Shown piece by piece: positions 46,569 through 55,230 of a stretch of 64,000 bases of DNA. This stretch comes from Williamsia serinedens (GTDB lineage: Bacteria; Actinomycetota; Actinomycetes; Mycobacteriales; Mycobacteriaceae): positions 186,001-250,000 of the forward strand of contig NZ_JAMTCG010000003.1 of NCBI RefSeq assembly GCF_024171725.1, read 5' to 3'. A program made the position numbers and the translations under genes. Each line of letters begins with the position of its first letter. Position 1 is the stretch's first letter. The notes below the pieces were generated by a model, which worked only from the letters and a program-made list of their open reading frames with translations, made no database searches and was not told the DNA's origin.

Positions 46569-47051
46569 TCAGGCGCGCGGGAGGTGGGGTCGGACACCCG
46601 GCACCACCGTCCCGAGAAGACCGCGACCCAACGCGGAGGCCATCACCCCGGCGTCGACGCTGTCCTCCCAGACGGCGATCTTGCCGTCGCGGATCCGCGC
46701 CATGCCCCGCACCGCGAACTGCAGGTGCACGAGACCGACCCGCAGATGGTCGGTCCGCAGGGTGCGGACCATCTCGACCGCACCGGCCCGTTGTCGGACC
46801 GAGGTGTCGGGGTTGTCGGCCGTGACGTCGTGGATGGCGACGTCGAACCGGCCGTGTCCGCCCGCGACGCGCTGCAGCACCTGCGAGACCTGGTCACGGC
46901 CGCGGCCGACCCACACCCCGGCGAACCGGTACCGCACCTCGGGCGCGAGCAGGTGGCGGGCGATCTCGGCGTCGCCGACCGCGAGGGACTCCAGGAAGCG
47001 GATGGCCACGTCCTCGGCCGACCACAGCAGGCAGTGCTGCATCGACGTCAT
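46569..47051 (-). CDS. Limonene-1,2-epoxide hydrolase family protein
   Basis: 160 residues, NTF2-like fold. SAEDVAIRFLESLAVGD start, WVGRGRDQVSQVLQ, then RTDHL with Arg99 and Asp101 and the closing IRDGKIAVWEDSVD with Asp130: the Asp-Arg-Asp arrangement of the limonene epoxide hydrolase/EphG family, which hydrolyses epoxides of terpenes or sterols without a nucleophile intermediate. ATG 47051 with GGAGGAGG upstream. Substrate unknown. Divergent from the ribosomal-protein gene rplY. Confidence 0.82.
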   Translation of the reverse strand: MTSMQHCLLWSAEDVAIRFLESLAVGDAEIARHLLAPEVRYRFAGVWVGRGRDQVSQVLQRVAGGHGRFDVAIHDVTADNPDTSVRQRAGAVEMVRTLRTDHLRVGLVHLQFAVRGMARIRDGKIAVWEDSVDAGVMASALGRGLLGTVVPGVRPHLPRA

Positions 47052-47190
47052 CGCGACCACCTCCTCCAGTGACACGGGTGCCCCGTGGGACGTCCATGGT
47101 CCGCGCGGATCGCGACACGGGACCGAACTCGACATGTCCGTCCGGCGAACACTGCCTGAGGAGAGCCTGGGAAGGTCGGCGCCGGCGATG

Positions 47191-47256
47191 TGACACCACG
47201 CCCTGACCTGCACTACCCTGTGCGACGTTGTCACGGCGAGGGTGGGGAGTCCCACC
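47191..47256 (+). promoter_or_regulatory. rplY promoter and leader hairpin
   Basis: TGACAC (47191-47196) and TACCCT (47214-47219) are 17 bases apart, a good sigma-70-like pair, and predict a leader of about 120 bases. In that leader GGTGGG (47241-47246) pairs with CCCACC (47251-47256) around the GAGT tetraloop. The rest of 47052-47348 shows no gene. Confidence 0.5.
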
Positions 47257-47348
47257 GTCATCGGCGCGGCTGCACCCGATCGGTCTCGACCTCTCCGGTG
47301 TGCCCTGTGTCTGCCGTGCGGACCGCCACCACCGGATCGAGGAGAACC

Positions 47349-48038
47349 ATGGCGAACGACACCCCCCAGCTCACCGTCGGCCTGCGCGACGAGCGCGGCA
47401 AGGGCGCCGCGCGTCGCGCGCGTCGCGCCGGCAACGTCCCCGCCGTCCTGTACGGCCACGGCTCGGACCCGCGTCACCTGGCGCTGCCGCAGCTCGAGTT
47501 CGCCGCGATCCTGCGTGCCAACGGCACCAACGCGGTCATCGAGCTCGACATCGACGGCACCAAGCAGCTCGCCCTGACCAAGCAGGTCGACGTGCACCCG
47601 GTGCGCAAGTTCATCCAGCACGCCGACCTCCTCGTGATCAAGCGCGGCGAGAAGGTCGTCGTCGAGGTCACCGTCACCGTCGAGGGCGAGGCCGCCCCGG
47701 GCACCCTGGTCATCCAGGAGCTCAACACCGTCGAGGTCGAGGCCGACGTCATGTCGATCCCCGAGCAGATCGTCGTGTCGGTCGAGGAGGCCCAGGTGGG
47801 CACCCAGGTCACCGCCGCCGATCTCGAGCTGCCGTCCGGGGTCACCCTCGAGACCGACCCGGAGACCCTCATCGTCGCGGTCAACGAGGCCCCGACCGCC
47901 GAGGAGCTCGAGGCCGAGCTCGACCAGGACCTGCTGCCCGACGAGGAGCCCGAGGAGGGCTCCGAGGGCGAGGACGGCGAGACCGCCGAGGGCGACGCCG
48001 AATCCGGCGACGCCGAGGCGAAGTCCGACGACGAGTAG
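47349..48038 (+). CDS. rplY: 50S ribosomal protein L25/general stress protein Ctc
   Basis: 229 residues, the long Ctc form. N-terminal 5S rRNA-binding domain ([46 protein letters not shown]) followed by the TL5 C-terminal beta domain and a very acidic tail rich in Glu/Asp/Gly. Binds 5S rRNA in the large subunit. ATG 47349 follows GGAG. The pth start codon follows its stop without a gap, the conserved rplY-pth pair. Confidence 0.96.
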   Translation: MANDTPQLTVGLRDERGKGAARRARRAGNVPAVLYGHGSDPRHLALPQLEFAAILRANGTNAVIELDIDGTKQLALTKQVDVHPVRKFIQHADLLVIKRGEKVVVEVTVTVEGEAAPGTLVIQELNTVEVEADVMSIPEQIVVSVEEAQVGTQVTAADLELPSGVTLETDPETLIVAVNEAPTAEELEAELDQDLLPDEEPEEGSEGEDGETAEGDAESGDAEAKSDDE

Positions 48039-48605
48039 GTGCGCCTGATCGTCGGCGCGGGCAACCCGGGCCCCCGCTACGCCGCCACGCGCCACAACAT
48101 CGGCGCGATGGTGGCGGACGCGATGGTCGCCCGCGCCGGCGAGCGGTACCGCGTCCACAAGAAGTCGGGTGCCGAGGTCGCGTCGCTCCGCATCGGCGGC
48201 GAACCCGTCGTCGTCGCGCGGCCCCGCGTGTACATGAACGAGCTGGGTCGCCAGGTCGGCCCGCTGGCGTCGTTCCACAAGGTCGCCCCCGCCGACATCG
48301 TGGTCCTGCACGACGAGCTGGACATCGACTTCGGTCTGGTGCGGCTCAAGCGCGGCGGCGGCGAGGGCGGACACAACGGTCTGCGCTCGATCAGCGCGTC
48401 GGTGGGGACCCGCGACTACCTGCGCGTGCGCCTCGGGATCGGTCGACCCCCCGGTCGCATGGACCCGGCCGACTTCGTCCTGAAACCCTTTCCCTCGGCG
48501 GATCGTGCCGAGGTCGAGTTGCTCGTCACCAACGGTGTCGACGCCGTCGACCTGCTGCTCACGTCGCCGCTGGAGGACGCGCAGAACACGGTGCATGCGT
48601 GGTGA
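48039..48605 (+). CDS. pth: Peptidyl-tRNA hydrolase
   Basis: 188 residues. Active-site residues of Pth match E. coli N10, H20, N68, D93 and N114: here Asn9 and His19 ([15 protein letters not shown]), Asn67 (YMNELG), Asp92 (LHDELD) and Asn113 (GHNGLRS). Recycles tRNA from stalled peptidyl-tRNA. GTG 48039 abuts the rplY TAG, suggesting coupled translation. Confidence 0.97.
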   Translation: MRLIVGAGNPGPRYAATRHNIGAMVADAMVARAGERYRVHKKSGAEVASLRIGGEPVVVARPRVYMNELGRQVGPLASFHKVAPADIVVLHDELDIDFGLVRLKRGGGEGGHNGLRSISASVGTRDYLRVRLGIGRPPGRMDPADFVLKPFPSADRAEVELLVTNGVDAVDLLLTSPLEDAQNTVHAW

Positions 48606-48751
48606 GTCACAACCCGACGGCGCGAGCGTGCACCTCGCGCCCCGAGGCTCCGTAACCGCCGTCCCGACGGCGACGACACAGACGACAATGACCCCGCCCG
48701 CGCGGGGAGGACACCGACCACCGCATCGGCGGGGAGAGTGAGTGGGGAGAC

Positions 48752-49810
48752 ATGGCCACCATCAAGGCGAACACCGGCCGGCAGAACGTCGCGATGCTGG
48801 GGATCGGCGCGTACCGGCCCAGCCGCGTCGTCACCAACGACGAGATCTGTCAGACGCTCGACTCCACCGACGAGTGGATCTACGAGCGCACCGGCATCCG
48901 CAGTCGTCGATGGATCTCCGGGGACGAGTCGGCGCGGTCGATGGCCGTCGCCGCCGCCGAGCGTGCGATCAGCAACTCCGGTGTCCCGCGCGAGAAGATC
49001 GGCGCGGTCCTGCTGTCGACCTTGAGCTGGAAGACGAAGATCCCGCACGGCGCCCCGCAGATCGCCTACGACCTTGGCATCAACGGCGTCGCCGCCGTCG
49101 ACCTGGCGTCGGGCTGCAGCGGGTTCGGCTACGGCCTGGGCCTCGCCGCCGACATGGTGCGATCGGGGTCGACGGAGTACGTGCTGCTGATCTGCGTCGA
49201 GACCCTGTCGATCGTCCTCGACCCGACCGACCGGAACACCGCGTTCATCTTCGGTGACGGCGCCGGCGCGGTCGTCGTCGGACCGAGCGAGGAGAACGGC
49301 ATCTCCCCGACGGTCTGGGGCAGCGACGGCGAGAACGGCGAGGCCATCGGCCAGAGCTACGACATCATCGAGTACATGGACCGGGCGCAGGAGATGCAGG
49401 CCCTCGACCCGGCCGACGCCCCGCTCGACCGCATGGTCGTGACCATGCAGGGCTCGAAGGTGTTCCGATGGGCCGCCATCGCGCTGCCCAAGGCGCTGTC
49501 GAGCACGCTCGAGGAGTCGGGCATCACCGCCGACGACATCGACGTCTTCATCCCGCACCAGGCCAACGCGCGCATCAACGAGCTGATGAAGAAGAACCTC
49601 GGCCTGCGCGACGAGATCCCGATGGCCAACGACATCGAGCAGACCGGCAACACGTCGGCCGCGTCGATCCCGCTCGCCATGGAGGAGATGCTCGCGACCG
49701 GGAAGGCGCAGGGCGGCCAGACCGCGCTGCTGCTCGGCTTCGGGTCCGGCCTGAGCTACGCCGGGCAGGTCGTGACGCTGCCGCCGGCGCCCGCCGAGAC
49801 CAGCCTGTAG
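48752..49810 (+). CDS. 3-oxoacyl-ACP synthase III (FabH-like) paralogue 1
   Basis: 352 residues. Catalytic triad Cys122 (ASGCSGFG), His269 ([10 protein letters not shown]) and Asn300 (TGNTSAAS), with the FabH signature [12 protein letters not shown]. Condenses an acyl-CoA starter with malonyl-ACP. 146 bases after pth. The next gene is a close paralogue with the same triad positions. Starter specificity cannot be read; either one initiates fatty-acid synthesis from odd or branched starters, or one belongs to a secondary pathway (inference). Confidence 0.93.
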   Translation: MATIKANTGRQNVAMLGIGAYRPSRVVTNDEICQTLDSTDEWIYERTGIRSRRWISGDESARSMAVAAAERAISNSGVPREKIGAVLLSTLSWKTKIPHGAPQIAYDLGINGVAAVDLASGCSGFGYGLGLAADMVRSGSTEYVLLICVETLSIVLDPTDRNTAFIFGDGAGAVVVGPSEENGISPTVWGSDGENGEAIGQSYDIIEYMDRAQEMQALDPADAPLDRMVVTMQGSKVFRWAAIALPKALSSTLEESGITADDIDVFIPHQANARINELMKKNLGLRDEIPMANDIEQTGNTSAASIPLAMEEMLATGKAQGGQTALLLGFGSGLSYAGQVVTLPPAPAETSL

Positions 49811-49919
49811 AGGCGCGACGCGCCGGGCGCGGCAGGCGTGACCTGCCGGTTCGGTGACGGGGTTAACACCTGGGGGGTCACCTGCGACAGTGGTACGGGG
49901 CAACGAAAGGACAGCAGAG

Positions 49920-50945
49920 ATGACCGCGATCGCGGAGACCACGGGGATCAACACCATCGGCATGCTCGGGATCGGTGCCTACCGACCCGAGCGGGTGGTC
50001 ACCAACGACGAGATCTGCGAGAACATCGACTCGTCCGACGAGTGGATCTACACCCGCACCGGCATCAAGACCCGTCGGTTCGCCCGGCGTGACGAGGACG
50101 TCACGCAGATGGCCGTGCAGGCCGGTCGCACCGCGATCGCCAACGCGCTGCTCCAGGGCACCGACATCGACGCCGTCATCCTCGCCACCAACACCCACCT
50201 GCTGCTGACGCCCGCCGGCGCGACGAAGGTCGCCACCGAGCTCGGCGCGAACGGCGTCCCCGCGTTCGACGTGACCGTCGGGTGCGCGGGCTTCGGCTAC
50301 GGCATGGCGCTCGCGTCGGACATGGTCCGCGGCGGCAGCGCCAAGCACGTGCTGGTCATCGGCGCCGAGCAGCTGTCGGTGACGATGGACATGACCGACC
50401 GCGGCAACTGCTTCATCTTCGGTGACGGCGCCGGCGCGGTCGTCGTCGGACCGACCGAGGACCAGCAGCTCGGCCCCGTCGTCTGGGGCTCCGACGGCTC
50501 GCAGTACAACGCGATCCGCCAGGACTTCGACTGGGTGACCTTCCTCGACGGTGATCGCAAGCAGCGCCCGTTCCTCCGCATGGAGGGCACCGCCGTGTTC
50601 CGGTGGGCCGCGTTCGAGATGGGCAAGGCCGCGCAGCGAGCGCTCGAGGCCGCCAAGATCGGCGCCGAGGACCTCGACGTCTTCGTCCCCCACCAGGCCA
50701 ACGCCCGCATCAACGAGCTGCTCGCGAAGAACCTGCACCTCAAGGAGGGCACGGTCGTCGCCGACGACATCGAGTTCACCGGCAACACCTCCGCCGCTTC
50801 CATCCCGCTCGCCATGGAGAACCTGCTCTCGACCGGCCGCGCCAAGCCCGGCCAGACCGCACTCCTCCTCGGCTACGGCGCCGGCCTCAGCTACGCCGCC
50901 CAGGTCGTCAAGCTCCCCCCGATCCCCTTCGAGGGCAATCCGTAG
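49920..50945 (+). CDS. 3-oxoacyl-ACP synthase III (FabH-like) paralogue 2
   Basis: 341 residues. Triad Cys122 ([10 protein letters not shown]), His258 ([10 protein letters not shown]) and Asn289 (TGNTSAAS). Its N-terminal 60 residues and the dimer-helix regions closely track paralogue 1, for example MLGIGAYRP and [15 protein letters not shown] precedes ATG 49920, and 109 bases separate it from paralogue 1. Its TAG stop (50943-50945) lies inside the first copy of the 39-nt hairpin repeat, which suggests the hairpin inserted at, and now supplies, the end of the gene. Confidence 0.93.
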   Translation: MTAIAETTGINTIGMLGIGAYRPERVVTNDEICENIDSSDEWIYTRTGIKTRRFARRDEDVTQMAVQAGRTAIANALLQGTDIDAVILATNTHLLLTPAGATKVATELGANGVPAFDVTVGCAGFGYGMALASDMVRGGSAKHVLVIGAEQLSVTMDMTDRGNCFIFGDGAGAVVVGPTEDQQLGPVVWGSDGSQYNAIRQDFDWVTFLDGDRKQRPFLRMEGTAVFRWAAFEMGKAAQRALEAAKIGAEDLDVFVPHQANARINELLAKNLHLKEGTVVADDIEFTGNTSAASIPLAMENLLSTGRAKPGQTALLLGYGAGLSYAAQVVKLPPIPFEGNP

Positions 50946-50979
50946 CAGTTCGTGTCGCCTGGCGACACAAAGCGCTACG
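50941..50979. repeat. 39-nt hairpin repeat, copy 1 (imperfect)
   Basis: Starts CGTAGCAGTTCGTGTCG and is 39 bases long. It agrees with copy 2 at 34 of 39 positions; the differences sit in the loop and right arm, so its pairing is imperfect. Bases 3-5 form the TAG stop of FabH paralogue 2. The DUF559 gene starts eight bases after it. Confidence 0.85.
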
Positions 50980-50986
50980 GCTCGGG

Positions 50987-51790
50987 ATGACGGACCCGAT
51001 CCGCTCGGCGGTGCGGCGACGCGTGACTTCCGGAGAATGGCGGCATGTGGGGCGCGGCGTCTACTTCGTCGCAGACCGCCGGATGACCGACCGGGCACGA
51101 ATTCGGATCAAGCGGGCCGATGTCGGCGTCCGAGCTGTCGTCTCGGGGGCATCTGCCGCGTGGTGGTTTCGCATGCTCGACCGCGCCCCGAGTCCGGTCA
51201 CCGTGTGCGCGCCTCGAGGACGCCACGGATCCCGCCTCGACGGTGTTGCCGTCGTCCACCGCGACCTCGACCCCGCCGATGTCGTGACAGTCGATGGTCT
51301 GCCCATCGTGTCCAAGGCTCTCGCCGCGCTCGAGGCCTCGGTCACCCATGGTGCCGGGGTATTGGACACCGCGTTGCAGCGACGCATGGTCACCCTCGAC
51401 GAGGTGATCGCGACGAACGACAGGTACCCGGGCCGTACCGGTGCGCCGCGCGCCTCAGCGATCATCGCCGCCTGTGCCACCGGCGCGCGCTCACAAGCTG
51501 AGCGCCTCGCACACCGACTGCTGCGCGAGGCCGGCATATCCGGGTGGACGGCCAACGCCGCCGCATCCGGGTACGAGGGCGACATCCTCTTCGAGGCCGC
51601 ACGTGTACTCGTCGAAATCGACGGGTTCGCGTTCCATTCCGCGGCCTCCGACTTCCAGCGTGACCGGACGCGGCAGAACGCGCTCGTGGCCGCTGGATGG
51701 ACCGTGCTGCGATTCACCTGGGCCGACCTCACCGAGCGTCCTGGCCATGTCGTCGCCATGATCAGCCACGCTCTTCGTCGGGCTGCGTAG
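50987..51790 (+). CDS. AbiEi-like N-terminus fused to DUF559 (Vsr-fold nuclease-like) domain
   Basis: 267 residues. Residues 5-30 (IRSAVRRRVTSGEWRHVGRG) resemble the wHTH start of AbiEi-type antitoxins; the middle region is of the AbiEi C-terminal type. The C-terminal DUF559 domain keeps a PD-(D/E)xK arrangement: Glu172 (SQAERL), Asp199 (YEGDI), Glu210 and Asp212 (LVEIDGFAFH) and Asn231 (RQNALVAAGW). A cytotoxin or DNA-repair role is often suggested. ATG 50987 with weak GGCTCGGG upstream. Both ends are bordered by the hairpin repeat, and its TAG stop is in copy 2. Confidence 0.83.
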   Translation: MTDPIRSAVRRRVTSGEWRHVGRGVYFVADRRMTDRARIRIKRADVGVRAVVSGASAAWWFRMLDRAPSPVTVCAPRGRHGSRLDGVAVVHRDLDPADVVTVDGLPIVSKALAALEASVTHGAGVLDTALQRRMVTLDEVIATNDRYPGRTGAPRASAIIAACATGARSQAERLAHRLLREAGISGWTANAAASGYEGDILFEAARVLVEIDGFAFHSAASDFQRDRTRQNALVAAGWTVLRFTWADLTERPGHVVAMISHALRRAA

Positions 51791-51824
51791 CAGTTCGTGT
51801 CGTGTGGCGACACGAACTGCTACG
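51786..51824. repeat. 39-nt hairpin repeat, copy 2 (perfect 17-bp stem)
   Basis: CGTAGCAGTTCGTGTCG (51786-51802) pairs perfectly with 51808-51824 around TGTGG. Bases 3-5 (51788-51790) are the TAG stop of the DUF559 gene, at the same place within the element as in copy 1. It can also act as a terminator before prfC. Confidence 0.88.
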
Positions 51825-51858
51825 GATTCGCGAAACGGGCGTCGAGTATCGTGTTGCG

Positions 51859-53442
51859 GTGAGTTCTGAAGCCATCGCACGTGAGGTGGCACGTCGTCGC
51901 ACCTTCGCGATCATCTCCCACCCCGACGCGGGCAAGTCGACGATGACCGAGGCGTTGGCGTTGCACGCCAGGGTGATCGGCGAGGCCGGCGCGATCCACG
52001 GCAAGGCAGGGCGCAAGTCGACGGTCTCCGACTGGATGGAGATGGAGAAGGCCCGCGGGATCTCCGTCAGCTCCACGGCACTGCAGTTCACCTACGGCGA
52101 CGCCGTCATCAACCTCGTCGACACCCCCGGCCACGCCGACTTCTCCGAGGACACCTACCGGGTGCTCACCGCGGTCGACGCCGCGGTGATGCTCATCGAC
52201 GCCGCCAAGGGCCTGGAGCCGCAGACGCTCAAGCTGTTCCAGGTCTGCCGCCACCGCGGGATCCCCGTCATCACGGTCATCAACAAGTGGGACCGTCCCG
52301 GCCGCACACCGCTGGAGCTGATCGACGAGATCGCCGAGCGCATCGGGCTGACGCCGACGCCGCTGTTCTTCCCGGTCGGCATCGCGGGCGACTTCCGCGG
52401 TCTGCTGGACCGTCGCGAGGGCTCGTACGTCCGCTTCACCCGCACCGCCGGTGGCGCCACGATCGCCCCCGAGGAACTGATGTCGGCCGACGCCGCGCAG
52501 GACCGCGAGGGCGACGAGTGGACCGCAGCGGTCGAGGAGTCCGAGCTGCTCACCGAGATGGGCCAGGACCACGACCAGGAACTGTTCCTCGCCGGCGAGA
52601 CGTCGCCGATGATCTTCGCCTCGGCGATGCTCAACTTCGGTGTGCGACAGCTGCTCGACACCCTCGTCGAGCTCGCTCCCCCGCCCGCGGGCCGCGAATC
52701 CGTCGACCACGTGACCCGCGAGGTCACCGACCCGTTCTCTGCGGTCGTGTTCAAGGTGCAGGCAGGCATGGACGCCTCCCACCGCGACCGGCTGGCGTTC
52801 ATGCGCATCGTGTCCGGCGAGTTCGAACGCGGCATGGTCGTCACCCACGCGCAGACCGGCAAACCGTTCGCGACGAAGTACGCGCAGGCCGTCTTCGGCC
52901 GTGACCGCGCCACCGTCGACACCGCCTACCCCGGCGACGTCGTCGGCCTCGTCAACGCGATGACCCTGGCGCCCGGCGACACCCTCTACACCGACCCCTC
53001 GGTCGAGTACCCGCCGATCCCGTCGTTCGCGCCCGAGCACTTCGCGGTGCTGCGCGCCGACAGTGCGGGCAAGTACAAGCAGTTCCGCAAGGGGATGGAC
53101 CAGCTCGACTCCGAGGGCGTGGTGCAGGTGCTCCGCAACGACCTACGCGGTGACGCCTCACCGGTCCTCGCCGCGGTCGGCCCGATGCAGTTCGAAGTCG
53201 TCACCGCCCGCCTCAAGGCCGAGTTCGGCGTCGACACGTCGGTGGAGTTCCTCGGGTTCTCGCTGGCCCGGCGGACCGACGAGGACAGCGCGTCCGAACT
53301 CGACCGCCAGCGTGGGGTCGAGGTGTTCACCCGCAGCGACGGCGTCCGACTGGCCCTGGTCAGCGACAAGTGGCGGCTGCAGTACATCGAGAAGGAACAC
53401 CCGGACCTGACGCTGGAACCGCTCGTTGCGACCGCGGACTAG
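51859..53442 (+). CDS. prfC: Peptide chain release factor 3
   Basis: 527 residues. GTPase G1 loop HPDAGKST (21-28), G3 in VDTPGHADFSED, G4 NKWDRPGRTP, then RF3-specific segments such as RKSTVSDWMEMEKARGISV. Releases RF1/RF2 from the ribosome after termination. GTG 51859 is supported by TATCGT (51847-51852), which would place transcription start at the GTG, giving a leaderless message. It starts 34 bases after the hairpin copy 2. RF3 has a patchy distribution in actinobacteria. Confidence 0.96.
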   Translation: MSSEAIAREVARRRTFAIISHPDAGKSTMTEALALHARVIGEAGAIHGKAGRKSTVSDWMEMEKARGISVSSTALQFTYGDAVINLVDTPGHADFSEDTYRVLTAVDAAVMLIDAAKGLEPQTLKLFQVCRHRGIPVITVINKWDRPGRTPLELIDEIAERIGLTPTPLFFPVGIAGDFRGLLDRREGSYVRFTRTAGGATIAPEELMSADAAQDREGDEWTAAVEESELLTEMGQDHDQELFLAGETSPMIFASAMLNFGVRQLLDTLVELAPPPAGRESVDHVTREVTDPFSAVVFKVQAGMDASHRDRLAFMRIVSGEFERGMVVTHAQTGKPFATKYAQAVFGRDRATVDTAYPGDVVGLVNAMTLAPGDTLYTDPSVEYPPIPSFAPEHFAVLRADSAGKYKQFRKGMDQLDSEGVVQVLRNDLRGDASPVLAAVGPMQFEVVTARLKAEFGVDTSVEFLGFSLARRTDEDSASELDRQRGVEVFTRSDGVRLALVSDKWRLQYIEKEHPDLTLEPLVATAD

Positions 53443-54181
53443 GACCCGCACCCCGATCGTCCTGCTGGCGTGCGCACTGCTCGCGACCGCCTGCGCGTCG
53501 ACGGCACCGCGGATCGACGCGCACGGCCCGGCGTCGTCGTCGACCACCCAGACAACCGTCGCCGGCAGGGTCGACGACCAGCGGTGCGCGACAGCCCCTC
53601 CGCGAGGACGGGTGACGACGCCGCAGGGACCGTTCCGCTTCACCACGGGTGAGGTCGCGGTGTCGGTGCGTCGGCTCCCGCCACCCCTCGCCCCGAACCG
53701 CACCCCCGGCGAGTCGGGTCCGTCGTCGGACGTCGGCTGCTTCCGCTACCCACGCTGGGGTCCGACCGACCCCGTCGTGCCCGTCGAGAGCGTGGTGCTG
53801 GCGTTCCGCGACAGTGGCGTCGACGGGGTGATCCTCGAGATGCCCCTGCCCGACCTCGTCGCACGTCCGCGCCTCACCGGCCAGGTGGGCGTCGTGATCG
53901 ACGGCCGCCACTACCAGGCGGCGACGTGCCAGATCGAGACGACGGAGTTGACCGACACCCGTGCGGGTGGCGTGTTCACCTGTCCCAGTGCGGTTCTCGA
54001 CGAGACGAACCCGTTCGCGCCCGACGACGACATCGCACCCAGCGATCGGTCACCCGAGCCGTCGACCACGCCGCCGGCCCTGCCACCCGCGCCGGGACTG
54101 CCTTTGACCGTGCCGCCGCCGGTCACCGAGACCGCTGCACCGAGCGCGACGATCAGCGGCTGGTACCGCGTCGGCGACTGA
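53426..54181 (+). CDS. Pro-rich lipoprotein of unknown function
   Basis: 251 residues from TTG 53426, 17 bases inside prfC; no ATG or GTG gives an intact signal. Lipobox near LLATAC (Cys23). The mature region has two pairs of Cys (DQRCAT, VGCFRY, TCQIE, FTCPS) and a Pro/Thr-rich tail ending GWYRVGD. No known domain recognised. Translational coupling to prfC is likely. Ends at the convergent hairpin shared with the crotonase gene. Confidence 0.65.
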   Translation: MRPRTRTRTPIVLLACALLATACASTAPRIDAHGPASSSTTQTTVAGRVDDQRCATAPPRGRVTTPQGPFRFTTGEVAVSVRRLPPPLAPNRTPGESGPSSDVGCFRYPRWGPTDPVVPVESVVLAFRDSGVDGVILEMPLPDLVARPRLTGQVGVVIDGRHYQAATCQIETTELTDTRAGGVFTCPSAVLDETNPFAPDDDIAPSDRSPEPSTTPPALPPAPGLPLTVPPPVTETAAPSATISGWYRVGD

Positions 54182-54198
54182 GACCGACGTCAGTCGCC
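54173..54198. terminator. Bidirectional hairpin between convergent genes
   Basis: GGCGACTG (54173-54180) pairs with CAGTCGCC (54191-54198) around ten bases. It holds the stop codons of both convergent genes (54179-54181 and 54190-54192). Confidence 0.5.
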
Positions 54199-55194
54199 CG
54201 TGACGATCCGCACGACGTCGGCGGGGTCCACCTCGTCGAGCGTCGGCGGTGTGAAGGACGGGTTCCGGTCCTTGTCGACAAGGACCGCACGGACCCCCTC
54301 CGCGAAGTCCGGGGTCGCGCAGATGCGTTCGGCGGCATGCAGTTCGCGCTCGAAGCACTCGGCCAACGTCGACCGTCCGCCCGCCTCGATCATGGCGGCG
54401 GTCACCAACAGGCTCGTCGGCGACGCGGACCCGAGTGCGGTCACCATCGACTGCGCCCACTCGTCACCGACAGCCCCCTGCAGCCCGCCCAGGATCCCGG
54501 CGACCGAGGTGTCGTCGAAGTACTCCGCGATCGTCGACAGCGGCACGTCGCTGCGCGGCGGCTCCGGGATGTCGGCGAAGACCTCGGGAAGCGGTGCGCC
54601 GGTGCGAATCCGGTCGGCGACACCGGCGAAGGCGTCGGCGGGGACGAAGTGCGTGGCCATCCCGACCGCGACGGCGTCGGCGCCGTGGATGCGAGACCCG
54701 GTGAGCCCCATCCACATCCCGACTCCCGCGGGCAGGCGCGGGAGGAAGTAGGTGGCACCGATGTCGGGGAAGAAGCCGATCGCCGTCTCGGGCATGGCCA
54801 TCATCGTCGAGTCGGTGACCACGCGGACCTCACCGTGCACGCTGATGCCGAGTCCGCCACCCATCGCCGCGCCGGCGATCATCGTCACGTAGGGCTTCGG
54901 GTACTCGGCGATCAGCTGGTCGAGCTCATATTCCGAGCCGAAATACCGTGTGATGGCGGCGGTGTCGCCGGCGAGGGCGTTGTCGCGGATCGCGCGGATG
55001 TCGCCGCCGGCGCAGAAGGCACGCTCCGACGACGAGGTGACGAGCACGGTCTCGACGGTGTCGTCGTCGGCCCACCGACGCAGCACGTCGGTCATGTCGT
55101 CGATCATCGACTGGTCGAGCGCGTTGAGGGCCTTGGGCCGGTCGAGGACGATCTCGCCGACGCCGTTGTCGACGCGGGTGCTCAGGAACGACAT
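54190..55194 (-). CDS. 3-hydroxyisobutyryl-CoA hydrolase-like enoyl-CoA hydratase
   Basis: 334 residues, longer than an ordinary crotonase. Oxyanion-hole segments FCAGGDIRAI (60-69) and GAAMGGGLGIS (108-118), and catalytic acid Glu136 and Asp144 in PETAIGFFPDIGATYF, the signature of HIBYL-CoA hydrolases. The C-terminal extension (CFERELHAAERI, VLVDKDRNPSF) is typical of that branch. Acts in valine degradation; a related 3-hydroxyisobutyrate dehydrogenase-like gene lies at 6.7 kb. ATG 55194 was preferred to the GTG nine bases earlier. Confidence 0.92.
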   Translation of the reverse strand: MSFLSTRVDNGVGEIVLDRPKALNALDQSMIDDMTDVLRRWADDDTVETVLVTSSSERAFCAGGDIRAIRDNALAGDTAAITRYFGSEYELDQLIAEYPKPYVTMIAGAAMGGGLGISVHGEVRVVTDSTMMAMPETAIGFFPDIGATYFLPRLPAGVGMWMGLTGSRIHGADAVAVGMATHFVPADAFAGVADRIRTGAPLPEVFADIPEPPRSDVPLSTIAEYFDDTSVAGILGGLQGAVGDEWAQSMVTALGSASPTSLLVTAAMIEAGGRSTLAECFERELHAAERICATPDFAEGVRAVLVDKDRNPSFTPPTLDEVDPADVVRIVTGD

Positions 55195-55230
55195 GGCCGT
55201 CACCCTACTGCGGACGCCGCTGCCGATCCG

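Noticed and set aside
50941-51824. Insertion sequence with a transposase
   Set aside because: The enclosed gene is DUF559-like with no DDE, HUH or tyrosine-recombinase motif, and no target duplication is visible.
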